A stretch of 64,000 nucleotides of DNA from Sphingobium bisphenolivorans (lineage in GTDB: Bacteria; Pseudomonadota; Alphaproteobacteria; Sphingomonadales; Sphingomonadaceae): contig NZ_ASTG01000003.1 of NCBI RefSeq assembly GCF_000412635.1, positions 248,001 through 312,000 on the forward strand, written 5' to 3'. This document shows, one piece after another, positions 1 to 8,693 of the stretch (position 1 is the first letter of the stretch; each line of letters starts with the position of its first letter). A program made the translations under genes and the position numbers. The notes beneath the pieces were generated by a model that worked only from the letters and a program-made list of their open reading frames with translations, had not been told where the DNA came from and searched no databases.

Positions 1-674
1 CCAAAATCCAGTGCGCGGACGAACCGCTCGACTTCGGCAGCATTGGCCGACAACGGAATCATGCCGGCACCTGCAGTACGGTCGCCATAGCGCTCAGCGA
101 AGAGCGTGCCGGCGTCCTGACTGACCTCGATGACCAGATCGGCAGCGAGCCCGTCCACCAGCTGGGCGAAACTCTCGATCGCGGCGGCGAAACATTTGGT
201 GTTGAGCGAGAAGGCCGTCTCGCCCGGGTCGATGGGGAAGGTTCGCGTGCCGAGGATGGCCCCCGCATCGACCTCGCGCATCATCCGGTGCCAGGTGATG
301 CCATGCTGCGCCTCGCCGTTCAGCAGCGCCCGCACTGGCGCGTTGAGCCCCGGATAGCGGGGCAACGGACCATCATGGAAATTGATCGCACCACGACGGG
401 GAAGCGCAAGCAGCCCCTCGGGCAAGATATTGAGGTTGGCGATGCTGAAGAGATAATCGAACCCGCCGATCCCGCTCCCTTCAATCTCGCGCGCATGGCT
501 CAGATGACGGATGAAGTTCGCCTCAGCCCAGTCTGCGATAAAGGCCCGCTCACTCGCGACGGCGACGATCTCATGCCCTCGCTCCAGCAGAATTTTCCCG
601 CACTCGATCAGGATAGTCTCGTCGCCGACCAGGACACAGCGCCACGGTTCGAACAGTTTGCGTTGCTCATGCAT
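1..674 (-). CDS. Formyltransferase-domain protein, 5' part only (possible NRPS-like enzyme N-terminus)
   Basis: The reading frame is open from an ATG at 674 to the left edge, so at least 224 codons are present and the 3' end is missing. It reads as a formyltransferase N-terminal domain: a Rossmann start (CVLVGDETILIECG, about residues 13-26), the core INFHDGPLPRYPG with N98 and H100, and D136 in EVDAGAIL. These match the Asn-His-Asp catalytic set of methionyl-tRNA formyltransferase. The loop is GPLPRYPG rather than the SLLPxYRG of housekeeping Fmt. That form is known from formylation domains fused to non-ribosomal peptide synthetases such as LgrA and from Atu3671/MupA-type hybrid enzymes. An AGAGGA ribosome site lies about 11 bases upstream. 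It follows the small gene at 699-983 by 24 bases. Whether an adenylation domain follows cannot be seen here. Confidence 0.75.
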   Translation of the reverse strand, partial: MHEQRKLFEPWRCVLVGDETILIECGKILLERGHEIVAVASERAFIADWAEANFIRHLSHAREIEGSGIGGFDYLFSIANLNILPEGLLALPRRGAINFHDGPLPRYPGLNAPVRALLNGEAQHGITWHRMMREVDAGAILGTRTFPIDPGETAFSLNTKCFAAAIESFAQLVDGLAADLVIEVSQDAGTLFAERYGDRTAGAGMIPLSANAAEVERFVRALDF

Positions 675-698
675 AGCGGGTCTGGTCCTCTGGAATTT

Positions 699-983
699 TC
701 AGGAAAGCACGACGTGCGTTTTCCCGCGCTTTCGGATCTGGCGGGCGACCACGACAGCGCAGGTCAGCAGGCACAGATAGGTGCCGGGTCCCGGCCCCCG
801 ATCTTCATCCTGCTGCTGCTGCTGTTGAGGCTTTTTCGCCGGCGTCGCGGCTCTAGCTGGGGCGGCCGCTGAGGCAGTGACAAGCTCGGCAGTCGCGGGC
901 TCATCCAGCTGCTGGCTAAAGAGCAAAAGCAACGCCATCAGGATGGCGGTGCGTTGCGCTCCTTGCATCGACCATAATGACAT
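699..983 (-). CDS. Small Gln-rich membrane-anchored hypothetical protein
   Basis: A 94-residue protein that I do not recognise. The ATG at 983 has an AGGAGG ribosome site six bases upstream, better than any earlier start. Residues 1-32 form a signal-like hydrophobic segment ending in an Ala-rich region. The middle is Ala/Pro-rich and carries a run of six glutamines followed by DED. The C-terminus has a Gly-Pro stretch, a short hydrophobic segment (TYLCLLTCAVVVA) and a basic tail (RQIRKRGK). This motif, hydrophobic stretch, basic tail order resembles bacterial C-terminal sorting signals, but it lacks a PEP or LPXTG motif. It is followed after 24 bases by the formyltransferase-domain gene and preceded by the exopolysaccharide genes, all on the same strand. 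Confidence 0.6.
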   Translation of the reverse strand: MSLWSMQGAQRTAILMALLLLFSQQLDEPATAELVTASAAAPARAATPAKKPQQQQQQDEDRGPGPGTYLCLLTCAVVVARQIRKRGKTHVVLS

Positions 984-1163
984 TGCAGCCTCCTGGGCGG
1001 GGAAATGAGATGGCTCGGTGCGACCCGACAAATCCGTTGCTGCTATGCCGTCACTATGTTTGATCCATTGTCCGACTGTCAGCCTGTCGATTGCGTCATG
1101 GAAATTGGGAGGGTGGATTCGCGTGACAGGAGCAGGGCCAGCAAGAGCAAGTAAGATATTGAT

Positions 1164-2333
1164 TTACTTCGATCGCTCGCGGTCGGTGCGGACCCACTCG
1201 CTTTGCCGGCGGAACAGGAAGCGGGCACTGACCGGCATCTTCCAGAAGAGATAGACGGCAAGCTGATGAAGGGCCGAAACCGGTAGCAGGTCACGTCCCC
1301 AGCGATGCCATACAAGGAGGAGGGTCGTGCAGAACAGCGCCAGGCTGGCAGTCAGCATGGCGAGCGGCCACGCCCCCGGCCCAGCGACGGCACTCCCGCC
1401 CAGCACCAGAAGCGCGATGGCGCAGAGCAGGGCAAGCATACCCAACGGCGGAACCACGAGATTGAGCGCCAACGGCCATGCGGCGGCGCGCCCCCGGACC
1501 GCCGCTGCCAGCATACGCCCGGCAAGGCGCGGCGCGGCTGCCATGCTGCCATGCTCCCACCGGGTCCGCTGCGATATGGTGCCGCCGACGCCGCTCGTGC
1601 CGCTGGTGAAGCATGCATGTTCGGCAAAGCCCACGGCGCCGCCACGCAGGAAGAGATCGACGCCCAATTGCAGGTCTTCGACTAGACTTGCCGTAGCGAG
1701 CGGTGCGGCGCTGAACATCGCCCAGGGAAAGGCCATGCCACTCCCCTGTAAGAGCGCGTTGCCGGAAAGCGCCTGCAATCCCCTCTGTCGAACGAGATTC
1801 TTCAGCCGGAAGGCGAGGGTGGACACAGCGACCCTGGGATCGCTTGCCGACCCTTCGATCAGATAAAGCCCCTGAAGCGCCGCCTTGCGCTCGATCGCAG
1901 CGGCGGCAAGGCCATGAATCGCCCCGGACGCCGGAAGGGTGTCGGCATCCAGCACCAGCACCACGCCGGGCGGATCATCACGCAAATGATCGCGCCCGAA
2001 GGCGAGCGCGAAACCCTTGCCGCGCCGGGAGACATCCTGCCGCTCGATCACCTCTGCACCTAGCATGCGCGCGATGGCTGCGGTCGCGTCGCTGCAATTG
2101 TCGGCGACCACCAGCAGCCGGTCCTGCGCGCGGAGCTGCGCGCGGACCGCCTCTATCGTCGGCCCGATGCATTGCGCCTCATCATGCGCCGGCATCAGAA
2201 CGGCGAGCGGCGGCGCTTCGCACCGGGGCGCAGCCGGCGGTCGGCAGACCAGCGCCGCCAAGCATTCGACGCTGACCGCCAACAGCGGCAGCGAGACGGC
2301 GATCGCGACGATCCAGAGGAGGGCCGCGGTCAC
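1164..2333 (-). CDS. Family 2 glycosyltransferase (membrane, EPS-type)
   Basis: A 389-residue processive-type GT2 enzyme that would transfer a sugar from a nucleotide donor onto a polysaccharide or lipid-linked acceptor at the inner membrane. Residues 1-25 form a membrane segment. The GT-A fold shows LAVLMPAHDEA, VVADNCSD, the metal-binding VLDADT (DxD type), the acceptor-site LVEDLQLG and the QRTRWEHG (QxxRW) motif. Two or three membrane helices follow (around LALNLVVPPLGMLALL and LAMLTASLALFCTTLLLV). The start is GTG at 2333, two bases after the stop of the GT4 gene, so it is probably translationally coupled. The substrate cannot be told from sequence. Confidence 0.88.
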   Translation of the reverse strand: MTAALLWIVAIAVSLPLLAVSVECLAALVCRPPAAPRCEAPPLAVLMPAHDEAQCIGPTIEAVRAQLRAQDRLLVVADNCSDATAAIARMLGAEVIERQDVSRRGKGFALAFGRDHLRDDPPGVVLVLDADTLPASGAIHGLAAAAIERKAALQGLYLIEGSASDPRVAVSTLAFRLKNLVRQRGLQALSGNALLQGSGMAFPWAMFSAAPLATASLVEDLQLGVDLFLRGGAVGFAEHACFTSGTSGVGGTISQRTRWEHGSMAAAPRLAGRMLAAAVRGRAAAWPLALNLVVPPLGMLALLCAIALLVLGGSAVAGPGAWPLAMLTASLALFCTTLLLVWHRWGRDLLPVSALHQLAVYLFWKMPVSARFLFRRQSEWVRTDRERSK

Positions 2334-2335
2334 CG

Positions 2336-3616
2336 CTAGACCAGAGGACGCAGCAGCGCCGCGAGAGCCGCGGTGTTGCGGTCGACGTCGTGCTGGCGCC
2401 TGACGCGCTCCCGCCCAACTTCGCCCATCGCCACCAGCGTGTCGGGATCGGCTGCCAGCACCGCGTGCAGCGCCTCGACGATCGCTTCAGTCGATCCCGC
2501 CGGGACCAGAAAGCCGCATCCATCGTCCACCAGTTCAGGAATGCCGGAAATGCAGGTCGCGACGACCGGCTTGCCAAGCGCCATCGCCTCCATAAGGACG
2601 ATGGGCAGCCCCTCGGCAAGGCTCGGCAGCACCAGCGCCCGGGCCTGCAGCATCTCTCGTCGCACCTCCGCCGCGCTGCACCAGCCGAGCAAGGTGACAT
2701 GGTCCTGAAGCCGGAGGCGGATGATCTGCTCTTCCAGTTGGGGCCGCAGTTCCCCGTCGCCGATGATGCGCAGCAGGAAGGGGCGCGTGCGCGCGACCTC
2801 CGCGGCAGCCTCCAGCAACAGGCCGAGGCCCTTCTGCGCACTCAGACGCGCGACGCAGACCAGCCGGTCGGACATGCCATTGGCGCACATCGCCAGCTCA
2901 TCGATATAGGTGCCGCTCTGCTGTTCGATGCCGCATCGGACCACCTTGATCTTCCCCCAATCGCGCGCATGCGTCCATCGGATCAACTGGCCCCGGCAGA
3001 AGCTGGAGATTGCGACGACAAAGGCCGCGCCCGACACTTTTTCCGACAGGAGCAACGCCTTGGGCTCGTCAAACTCGTCCGGGCCGTGCAGCGTCACGCT
3101 GTAGGTCAGGTCCCCCAATTCCCGTGCCAGCCGAGCGACAGCGGCAGGGTTGGTCCCGAAATGGACATGGACATGCCTGATCTCGGACCTTTCCAGAAAT
3201 TTGACGAGCAGGCACGCCTCCAGAAGATAGGCGCACATGCGCACCGGCCCTGCGGTTCCGCGCGCCAGCATGCTGGCCGCCACGGCAATGCCCCGCCACA
3301 GCCGCCGCGGCTGGCGGAACAGCCGCGACAGGAAGGCGGAGATTAGTTCCCAATGATTGCCGCTCAGCAGGATATGCGTGCGCCGCTGTTCGCGCCGGTC
3401 GGCTGGGTCGGGCAAGGTGCCCCCGCTGCCGCGCACTGACACCCGCGCTACCTCGAAACCCTGCCGCTCCAGCGCGAAAATCTCGCGCCTGATGAAGCTG
3501 TGACTGGGCTTGGGATAGACGTTGGTGAGGTATGCGACACGCGGGGGCCTGATGGATGACGGCAGCGCTGGGCGTTTCCGGCCTTGCATCCGACGCTCAT
3601 TCGCAACCAGCATCAT
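2336..3616 (-). CDS. Family 4 glycosyltransferase
   Basis: A GT-B glycosyltransferase of about 426 residues. The N-terminal half carries VAYLTNVYPKPSHSFI, typical of GT4 enzymes that begin by finding the acceptor. The C-terminal half carries the donor-binding pattern: LVCVARLSAQKGLGLLLEA, then ALVLPSLAEGLPIVLMEAMA with the E-x7-E motif, then GIPELV. The frame opens at 3640, but an AAGGAG site at 3622-3627 is placed for the run of three ATGs at 3619-3611, so I use 3616. It lies in the exopolysaccharide operon directly upstream of the GT2 gene. It probably adds one sugar to the repeat unit; the substrate is unknown. Confidence 0.88.
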   Translation of the reverse strand: MMLVANERRMQGRKRPALPSSIRPPRVAYLTNVYPKPSHSFIRREIFALERQGFEVARVSVRGSGGTLPDPADRREQRRTHILLSGNHWELISAFLSRLFRQPRRLWRGIAVAASMLARGTAGPVRMCAYLLEACLLVKFLERSEIRHVHVHFGTNPAAVARLARELGDLTYSVTLHGPDEFDEPKALLLSEKVSGAAFVVAISSFCRGQLIRWTHARDWGKIKVVRCGIEQQSGTYIDELAMCANGMSDRLVCVARLSAQKGLGLLLEAAAEVARTRPFLLRIIGDGELRPQLEEQIIRLRLQDHVTLLGWCSAAEVRREMLQARALVLPSLAEGLPIVLMEAMALGKPVVATCISGIPELVDDGCGFLVPAGSTEAIVEALHAVLAADPDTLVAMGEVGRERVRRQHDVDRNTAALAALLRPLV

Positions 3617-3802
3617 CATGTCTCCTTGGTGCGATGACATGGGGGTGGAGAGTCAGCGCACAGCGGGATCGGCCTTGGGGCAGTAGCCGTCCCTGCGGAC
3701 ACAGTGCTTGGCGCAGGCCATCCTTGATAGTCGGCTTTTCGGCTCCCGATGAAGGACCCGTGTCAAATGACGCCCGAAAAATCCCCAGCCTGATCTGGGT
3801 AT

Positions 3803-4954
3803 CTACAGCGGCATCAACTCGTATTTCAGCTGGATACCAACCGCTGTCGAGGAGACGGTGCTCCCGCTCAGCAGGTCGCGCTGCCGATATTCGGCCAGCG
3901 CCGACGCGGTCAGGCGGCTATTGAGGCGCCGTTCCAGCCGGATGCGTGCCTGCGCCGAATCGATATGGGGCAGGGGGCTGCCCTGCTGAGTGGCGCGCTG
4001 ATACTGGCCTTCCACGTTCATGGTGAGCCGGGGTGAAAGCCGCCAGTTGGTCGTCGCGGCAAGGTCGATCCGCCGCTGCACGCCGCCCAGGCTGCTTACG
4101 CCGGATGTCACGCCGCCGCTGGCGCAAGCGCTCAAATGCTCGCCCTCGCGGCAGAGCTCCACGCGGCCGCTTGCCTGCGTGGTCTTGAAAACTGGCGATT
4201 GGACTCGCTCTGCGCCTGCCTCGATGCTGAGGCGCCAGAACGCGCTCAGCCGCTGATCGAAGGTCGCATAGGCAGCATAGATGTCGCTGTCCGGGGTGCC
4301 CACCACTCTCGCGCGGGCGTAGCTGAAGCGCGCGCCCAGCGTCGTGAAGGCGCTGGTCCGCCGGCTCGCGCGCAATCCCCACCGCGCCTCGCTGGTATCG
4401 CTGAGCGGCGTCAATCCGGGATAATGCGCGTCCTGATAGCTGAATTCAGGCTGGATCAGAGTGCGTGCGTCGGGGTGCCAGCTGACGCTCAGCCGTCCCG
4501 TCTTCTCCTCAACGACGCCCCTGCTGATGACCGCCGCGTCAATATCGGAAGTCAGCCGGTCGATCAGCGGCTGGCGATTGAACGCGGCGAGGCCGGCGAT
4601 CGACAGCCATTCATTCTTACGCCAGTTGGCGGCGAGCTGCGCATTACCATGCCACACATCATCATAGCGCCGCGTATAATGCCGGCCTGCGAGCAGCCCG
4701 CTCAGTTCGAGGTCCAGACCTGTCCCGTCCTTCAGCTCGATCGAGGGCCTGATCCCCGCCTCAAGGATGCCGGCACTCCTGTCCGATCCCGCAATCAGCA
4801 GAGGATTGTTGGACAGCGCGGCGCTGCCCTCCACATCGATCTTCGTGCGGACGTCGGCGATCACGGCTGTCGCGCCGGCGAGGCCCAGGGTCAGAACCAG
4901 CGCCGCCTCCGCGCCCCTTGCGGCGAGGCGGGTCGCGTTCACCCGAGGGCTCAT
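3803..4954 (-). CDS. Outer-membrane beta-barrel protein of an EPS cluster
   Basis: A 383-residue exported protein. Residues 1-33 look like a signal peptide (ALVLTLGLAGATAVIA). The rest is made of alternating-residue strands rich in Tyr, Arg and Trp with short turns (for example RHYTRRYDDVWHGNAQLAA) and ends ...VGIQLKYELMPL. This matches the general pattern of outer-membrane barrels encoded beside Wza/GumB-type export proteins in sphingomonads. Its ATG overlaps the stop of the export gene in an ATGA, so the two are coupled. A porin-like or secretion-pore role is inferred from context. The 160 bases after its upstream neighbour GT4 in the genome (3641-3802) hold no gene. Confidence 0.75.
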   Translation of the reverse strand: MSPRVNATRLAARGAEAALVLTLGLAGATAVIADVRTKIDVEGSAALSNNPLLIAGSDRSAGILEAGIRPSIELKDGTGLDLELSGLLAGRHYTRRYDDVWHGNAQLAANWRKNEWLSIAGLAAFNRQPLIDRLTSDIDAAVISRGVVEEKTGRLSVSWHPDARTLIQPEFSYQDAHYPGLTPLSDTSEARWGLRASRRTSAFTTLGARFSYARARVVGTPDSDIYAAYATFDQRLSAFWRLSIEAGAERVQSPVFKTTQASGRVELCREGEHLSACASGGVTSGVSSLGGVQRRIDLAATTNWRLSPRLTMNVEGQYQRATQQGSPLPHIDSAQARIRLERRLNSRLTASALAEYRQRDLLSGSTVSSTAVGIQLKYELMPL

Positions 4955-5583
4955 GGGATGACGAGAATGTCGCCGCTTCTCAGCACCGGTATCTTCTCCG
5001 GCAGGGCACCCCGGTTCAGGCGGCGGCTGCCCTTCAGGATCTGGGCGATGCGTACCGGCTCGACCACCTGGCCTTCCGGCGTCTGGCGCAGGATGACCGC
5101 GCCCTTGACGTCAGCGAACTCGGCAAGGCCCCCGGCAAGGCTCAGCGCCTGCACGATGTCGACGCCCTTGCCCGCCGCATAGCTTCCGGCGGTCCGCACC
5201 TTCCCGATCACATAGAAGCGCATGCCCGAAGGATCGCGCACCGATACCGTGACATCGGGTGCGCCGTTGCGATATTTCTCGGCAAGCTGGCTGCGCAGCG
5301 CCTGGGTGACGGCGCCGGTGGTGCTGCCCGCCGCCATGATTCGGCCTGCGAGCGGGAAGGAGAAGGAACCGTCGGGCTGCACCCGCACCGCGCGTTGCAT
5401 CCGTTCTTCGCCCCATACCATGACGTCGAGTTCGTCGCCCGCATTAATCCGATATTCGGCAGCGGCGGGCACCGCTTCGGCTGCACCGATGGCGCTTTCA
5501 CCGGCCATCGCTGGCGAGTGGGCGAGCGCGGCAAGCAGGATCAACCCGCCGACGCGGCGGGACGTGGAGGCTGTCCATTTCAT
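4951..5583 (-). CDS. Polysaccharide export protein (Wza/GumB-like)
   Basis: A 210-residue periplasmic/outer-membrane export protein. The signal peptide covers about residues 1-27 (LILLAALAHSPAMAG) and shows no lipobox Cys, unlike E. coli Wza. A Poly_export domain follows: YRINAGDELDVMVWGEE, VRVQPDGSFSFPLAGRI and an SLBB-type segment (FYVIGKVRTAGSYAAGKGVDIVQAL). It ends VLRSGDILVIP, the usual closing motif of the family. The length suits the short GumB type without a C-terminal amphipathic helix. An AAGGGA site lies seven bases before the ATG. It overlaps the barrel gene by four bases and is the first gene of the minus-strand EPS operon. Confidence 0.9.
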   Translation of the reverse strand: MKWTASTSRRVGGLILLAALAHSPAMAGESAIGAAEAVPAAAEYRINAGDELDVMVWGEERMQRAVRVQPDGSFSFPLAGRIMAAGSTTGAVTQALRSQLAEKYRNGAPDVTVSVRDPSGMRFYVIGKVRTAGSYAAGKGVDIVQALSLAGGLAEFADVKGAVILRQTPEGQVVEPVRIAQILKGSRRLNRGALPEKIPVLRSGDILVIP

Positions 5584-5662
5584 GGCCTATCCCTTCAGGT
5601 AAGCTTGGCCCGAAATTAGTCCGCTCCGCACCCAGGTGATATTCGGCAAGCACCCTCCCCAA

Positions 5663-5678
5663 AATTGCTGAGGCAATT
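5663..5678. promoter_or_regulatory. Inverted repeat in the divergent EPS promoter region
   Basis: A perfect inverted repeat AATTGC-TGAG-GCAATT lies in the 157-base gap between the divergent export gene (start 5583) and the WecB/TagA/CpsF gene (start 5741). It stands out as AT-rich in a GC-rich setting. A regulator-binding site controlling both directions is plausible, but this rests only on position and symmetry. Confidence 0.3.
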
Positions 5679-5740
5679 GGCTGGAAAGCTTTGCAACTTG
5701 CGCGCGCCCATAGTCGTGCCGCCAAGGAAGGAGGGCAGTC

Positions 5741-6625
5741 ATGGCGACGCTTGCGCCGGTTGCGGAAAGACTGAGCCCGCCCGTCGAGCGGCGGGTCGCC
5801 GACAGCCTGCCCGCCAGGATCAGCTTCCTTGACTTCGACTTCTGCGACCTCTCGATCGCGCAGGCGCTCGCCGCCATCGTCGAACGCCCGGCGGGCGCAC
5901 CCTTCGCCTATGTGGTCACGCCCAACGTCGACCATGTCGTGCGTATCCAGCGCCGCCGGTCCGACCTCTGGCCTGCCTATCGCGCCGCTTGGCTCTGCAT
6001 CTGCGATAGCCGCATTCTCTCCCACCTCGCCGCCGGCGCGGGCGTGCACCTGCCCGCGTCACCCGGCAGCGACCTGACCGAGGCGCTGATACGGCGAAGC
6101 CTGACTCCGGGTGACCGGGTCGCCATCGTCGGAGGATCGAATGAACTGATCGCCTGGCTAAGGACCAACTTTCCCGCCATCTACTTCCTGCACCATAATC
6201 CGCCGATGGGCTTCATCCACAACCCGGCAGCCGTGAGGGAGGCTCGCGATTTTCTGGTGGAGGCACGGGCGCGCTATTCGATCATCGCGGTCGGTGCCCC
6301 GCAGCAGGAACTTCTCGCCTGGCATGTCGCGCGCACCAGCAGCGCGGTGGGCATCGGTCTGTGCGTCGGCGCCAGCCTAGACTTTCTCACCGGTGTGCAG
6401 AAGCGTGCGCCGGACTGGATGCAGGCGATGAGCCTCGAATGGCTCCACCGCCTGCTCAGCAATCCGGGGCGGCTCTGGCGCCGCTACATGATCGAGGGAC
6501 CGGCGATCTGGCCCATCTATCGCCGCTGGCTCGCCCATCGGGGGGACCAGGGGCGCTCCGAACCACCGTTCGATACTCCCGCCCAAGCCATGCCCGCCAC
6601 CCCCATCATGCCAGCATCTTCTTGA
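5741..6625 (+). CDS. WecB/TagA/CpsF family glycosyltransferase (GT26)
   Basis: A 294-residue GT26 enzyme. Family members such as WecG, TagA and GumM add N-acetylmannosaminuronate, N-acetylmannosamine or glucuronate to a lipid-linked sugar. Visible family segments are VVTPNVDHVVRIQRR (the conserved N-x-D-H region), ICDSRIL, GVHLPASPGSDL, VAIVGGS, MGFIHNP, IIAVGAPQQELLAW (the GxPxQE motif) and GVGASLDFLTG. An AAGGAAGGAGG ribosome site precedes the ATG. It is divergent from the export operon and probably supplies a late sugar of the same polysaccharide. Its 3' end overlaps the 3' end of the histidine kinase gene by 20 bases, tail to tail. Confidence 0.9.
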   Translation: MATLAPVAERLSPPVERRVADSLPARISFLDFDFCDLSIAQALAAIVERPAGAPFAYVVTPNVDHVVRIQRRRSDLWPAYRAAWLCICDSRILSHLAAGAGVHLPASPGSDLTEALIRRSLTPGDRVAIVGGSNELIAWLRTNFPAIYFLHHNPPMGFIHNPAAVREARDFLVEARARYSIIAVGAPQQELLAWHVARTSSAVGIGLCVGASLDFLTGVQKRAPDWMQAMSLEWLHRLLSNPGRLWRRYMIEGPAIWPIYRRWLAHRGDQGRSEPPFDTPAQAMPATPIMPASS

Positions 6626-8693
6626 TCTTCGCCGACAATGCCTCAATCTGGAAGGGCTTGGTGATCATCGACATGTTCGTCCCCAGAAAGCCCGACCGAA
6701 CGGCCGCATTCTCCGCATAGCCCGTCACGAACAGGATCGGCAGGTCGGGCAAGTGGCTGCGCGCCACCTCGGCCAGCTGCCGCCCGTTCATTCCCGGCAA
6801 GCCGACGTCGGAGATCATCAGATCGAACCGCCGCCCGGATTCGAGCAGCGCAATCGCCTGTTCCGGCTCCGCGGCCTGGACGCTGGCATAGCCGAGCTCC
6901 TCCAGAACGTCGCCAATCAGCAAACGGACGGAATTGTCGTCCTCCACCAGCAGGACAAGCTGGCCTTCGCCCTCATGCACCTGCTGGCCGGCCGTCTCCG
7001 CCGCCGCTTGGTCCGCCCCGTCGGCGATCGGCAGGTAGATTTTGACCGAAGTTCCAATGCCAGGCGTCGAATGGATGCGCACCTGTCCCTTCGACTGTTT
7101 CGCGAAGCCATAGACCATCGACAGGCCCAGGCCGGTTCCCTGGCCGATCGGCTTGGTGGTGAAGAAGGGCTCGAACACCTTGTCGAGTATCTCGCGATCC
7201 ATGCCGACGCCCGTATCGGACACGGCGACGACTACATATTCCCCGGCCGCAATGCCCGGGTGCGCGGCCGTGTAACTGTCGTCCAGCACGATGCTGCTCG
7301 TCTCGATGACCAGCCTGCCGCCTTCGGGCATTGCATCCCGCGCATTGATCGACAGGTTGAGGATAGCATTTTCCAGCTGGTTGGGATCGACCAGGGCCAG
7401 CGGCATCGCATCTGCCTGCACGATGGAAACCTCGATCTGCTCGCTCATCGTTCGCTTCAGCAGGTCCTCCAGCGATGCGACCAGCGCATTCACGTCGCTT
7501 GGCCGGCTGTCCAGAGACTGCCGCCGGGAAAATGCCAGCAGGCGCTGCGTCAATCCCGCCGCTCGTTGCGCGGAGGCTGACGCCGCGTCCATGAATTTGT
7601 CGAGATCATCATAGCGCCGCGCCCCGATGCGGCGCTTCATGATATCAATCGCGCCGATCACGCCCGTCAGCATATTGTTGAAATCATGGGCGATGCCGCC
7701 GGTCAGCTGGCCCACCGCCTCCATCTTTTGCGACTGGCGGAGCGCCGCCTCGGCACGCTCCCGCTCTTCCGCCTCCTGCTTCAGGCGCGCCAGTGCGTCC
7801 TGCAAGGCGACGGTGCGCTCCGCAACCTGATCCTCCAGCCGCTGCGCCGCCAGGGTGAGAGCCTCCTGCGCCCGCATCTGCTCATCGATATTGACGACGA
7901 CGCAGATCGAGCCAGCGACTTTTCCCGCAGGGTCGAGCAGGGGAAGGCCGCTGACCCGCGTCCAGACGTCGCGGCCGCTGTGGGGATGATAAAGAAATTC
8001 GACCCCCTGCACGACCTCGCCGCGCATCGCCCGCCGCGCGACGAACCGGTCGCGCGTGACCCTGCTGCCATCCTCTTCATAGGCGATCCAGCGATCCTCG
8101 CCATCGGGCGAGTGCGAGGGGATCTGACCGTCGGGCTGGAACTTGCGGAACGCGGGGTTGGACAACAGGACCGATCCGCTCATGTCGGCGAAGGCGACGC
8201 CGACCGGAAGCAGGTCGAGGAGCAGGGACAGCTGGTTCTTCTGCCCATTCAGTTCGGCGATTCGGTCGCGTATCTCGAACTGCTTCTGCCGTGAACGGAC
8301 GGCCGACGCGACTGCGCTCAGCAGGGATTCGCTGCTCAGCGGCCGCTCCAGCAGAACGACGTTGATGGCGCTTTCGGGCAGGCGTCGCCGCACGGCGCTG
8401 CTGCTGTCGGTGCGCCCGGCCTGCCGCCCCGCCAAAAGGATGAAGGGGATGTCGGACCAGTGAGGCTGGGCCTCCAGCGCCCGGTGAAGCGGCCCCAGAT
8501 CTGCGGCCAGCGCTTCCTCCGTGATCAAGATGGCGCCCGTATCCTCATTGATTTGTCCAGCAATGTCGCTCAGCGTTCCGCACGCGACAGCGTCATAGCC
8601 CTGCGCCCTGAGCAGTGTCTCCATGCTGCTCGCATCACAGCCATAGGGCGCGCTCACCAGGACCCGATGGCTTTCCGGAAGCGACTTAAGCAC
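6606..8693 (-). CDS. Hybrid sensor histidine kinase with N-terminal receiver-like and C-terminal receiver domains
   Basis: A 695-residue cytoplasmic signalling protein with no membrane segment. In order: a receiver-like fold (about 10-125; VLVSAPYGC then ILITEEAL), a PAS sensor region (about 155-275), a coiled coil (about 280-330), a HisKA domain with phospho-acceptor His near 335 ([13 protein letters not shown]), an ATPase domain ([28 protein letters not shown]), and a C-terminal receiver with the acceptor Asp near 626 ([13 protein letters not shown]). The N-terminal receiver lacks an obvious phospho-acceptor Asp. The start is GTG at 8693, inside the 3' end of the KaiC-like gene (8-base overlap) with an AGAGGTG-like site. 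The pair is therefore co-translated and probably works as one pathway. Confidence 0.92.
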   Translation of the reverse strand: MLKSLPESHRVLVSAPYGCDASSMETLLRAQGYDAVACGTLSDIAGQINEDTGAILITEEALAADLGPLHRALEAQPHWSDIPFILLAGRQAGRTDSSSAVRRRLPESAINVVLLERPLSSESLLSAVASAVRSRQKQFEIRDRIAELNGQKNQLSLLLDLLPVGVAFADMSGSVLLSNPAFRKFQPDGQIPSHSPDGEDRWIAYEEDGSRVTRDRFVARRAMRGEVVQGVEFLYHPHSGRDVWTRVSGLPLLDPAGKVAGSICVVVNIDEQMRAQEALTLAAQRLEDQVAERTVALQDALARLKQEAEERERAEAALRQSQKMEAVGQLTGGIAHDFNNMLTGVIGAIDIMKRRIGARRYDDLDKFMDAASASAQRAAGLTQRLLAFSRRQSLDSRPSDVNALVASLEDLLKRTMSEQIEVSIVQADAMPLALVDPNQLENAILNLSINARDAMPEGGRLVIETSSIVLDDSYTAAHPGIAAGEYVVVAVSDTGVGMDREILDKVFEPFFTTKPIGQGTGLGLSMVYGFAKQSKGQVRIHSTPGIGTSVKIYLPIADGADQAAAETAGQQVHEGEGQLVLLVEDDNSVRLLIGDVLEELGYASVQAAEPEQAIALLESGRRFDLMISDVGLPGMNGRQLAEVARSHLPDLPILFVTGYAENAAVRSGFLGTNMSMITKPFQIEALSAKIKKMLA

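Noticed and set aside
808-832. CTG/TTG repeat run as a microsatellite or contingency tract
   Set aside because: It simply encodes the Gln run of the small protein at 699-983; not a repeat of a length that would slip noticeably.
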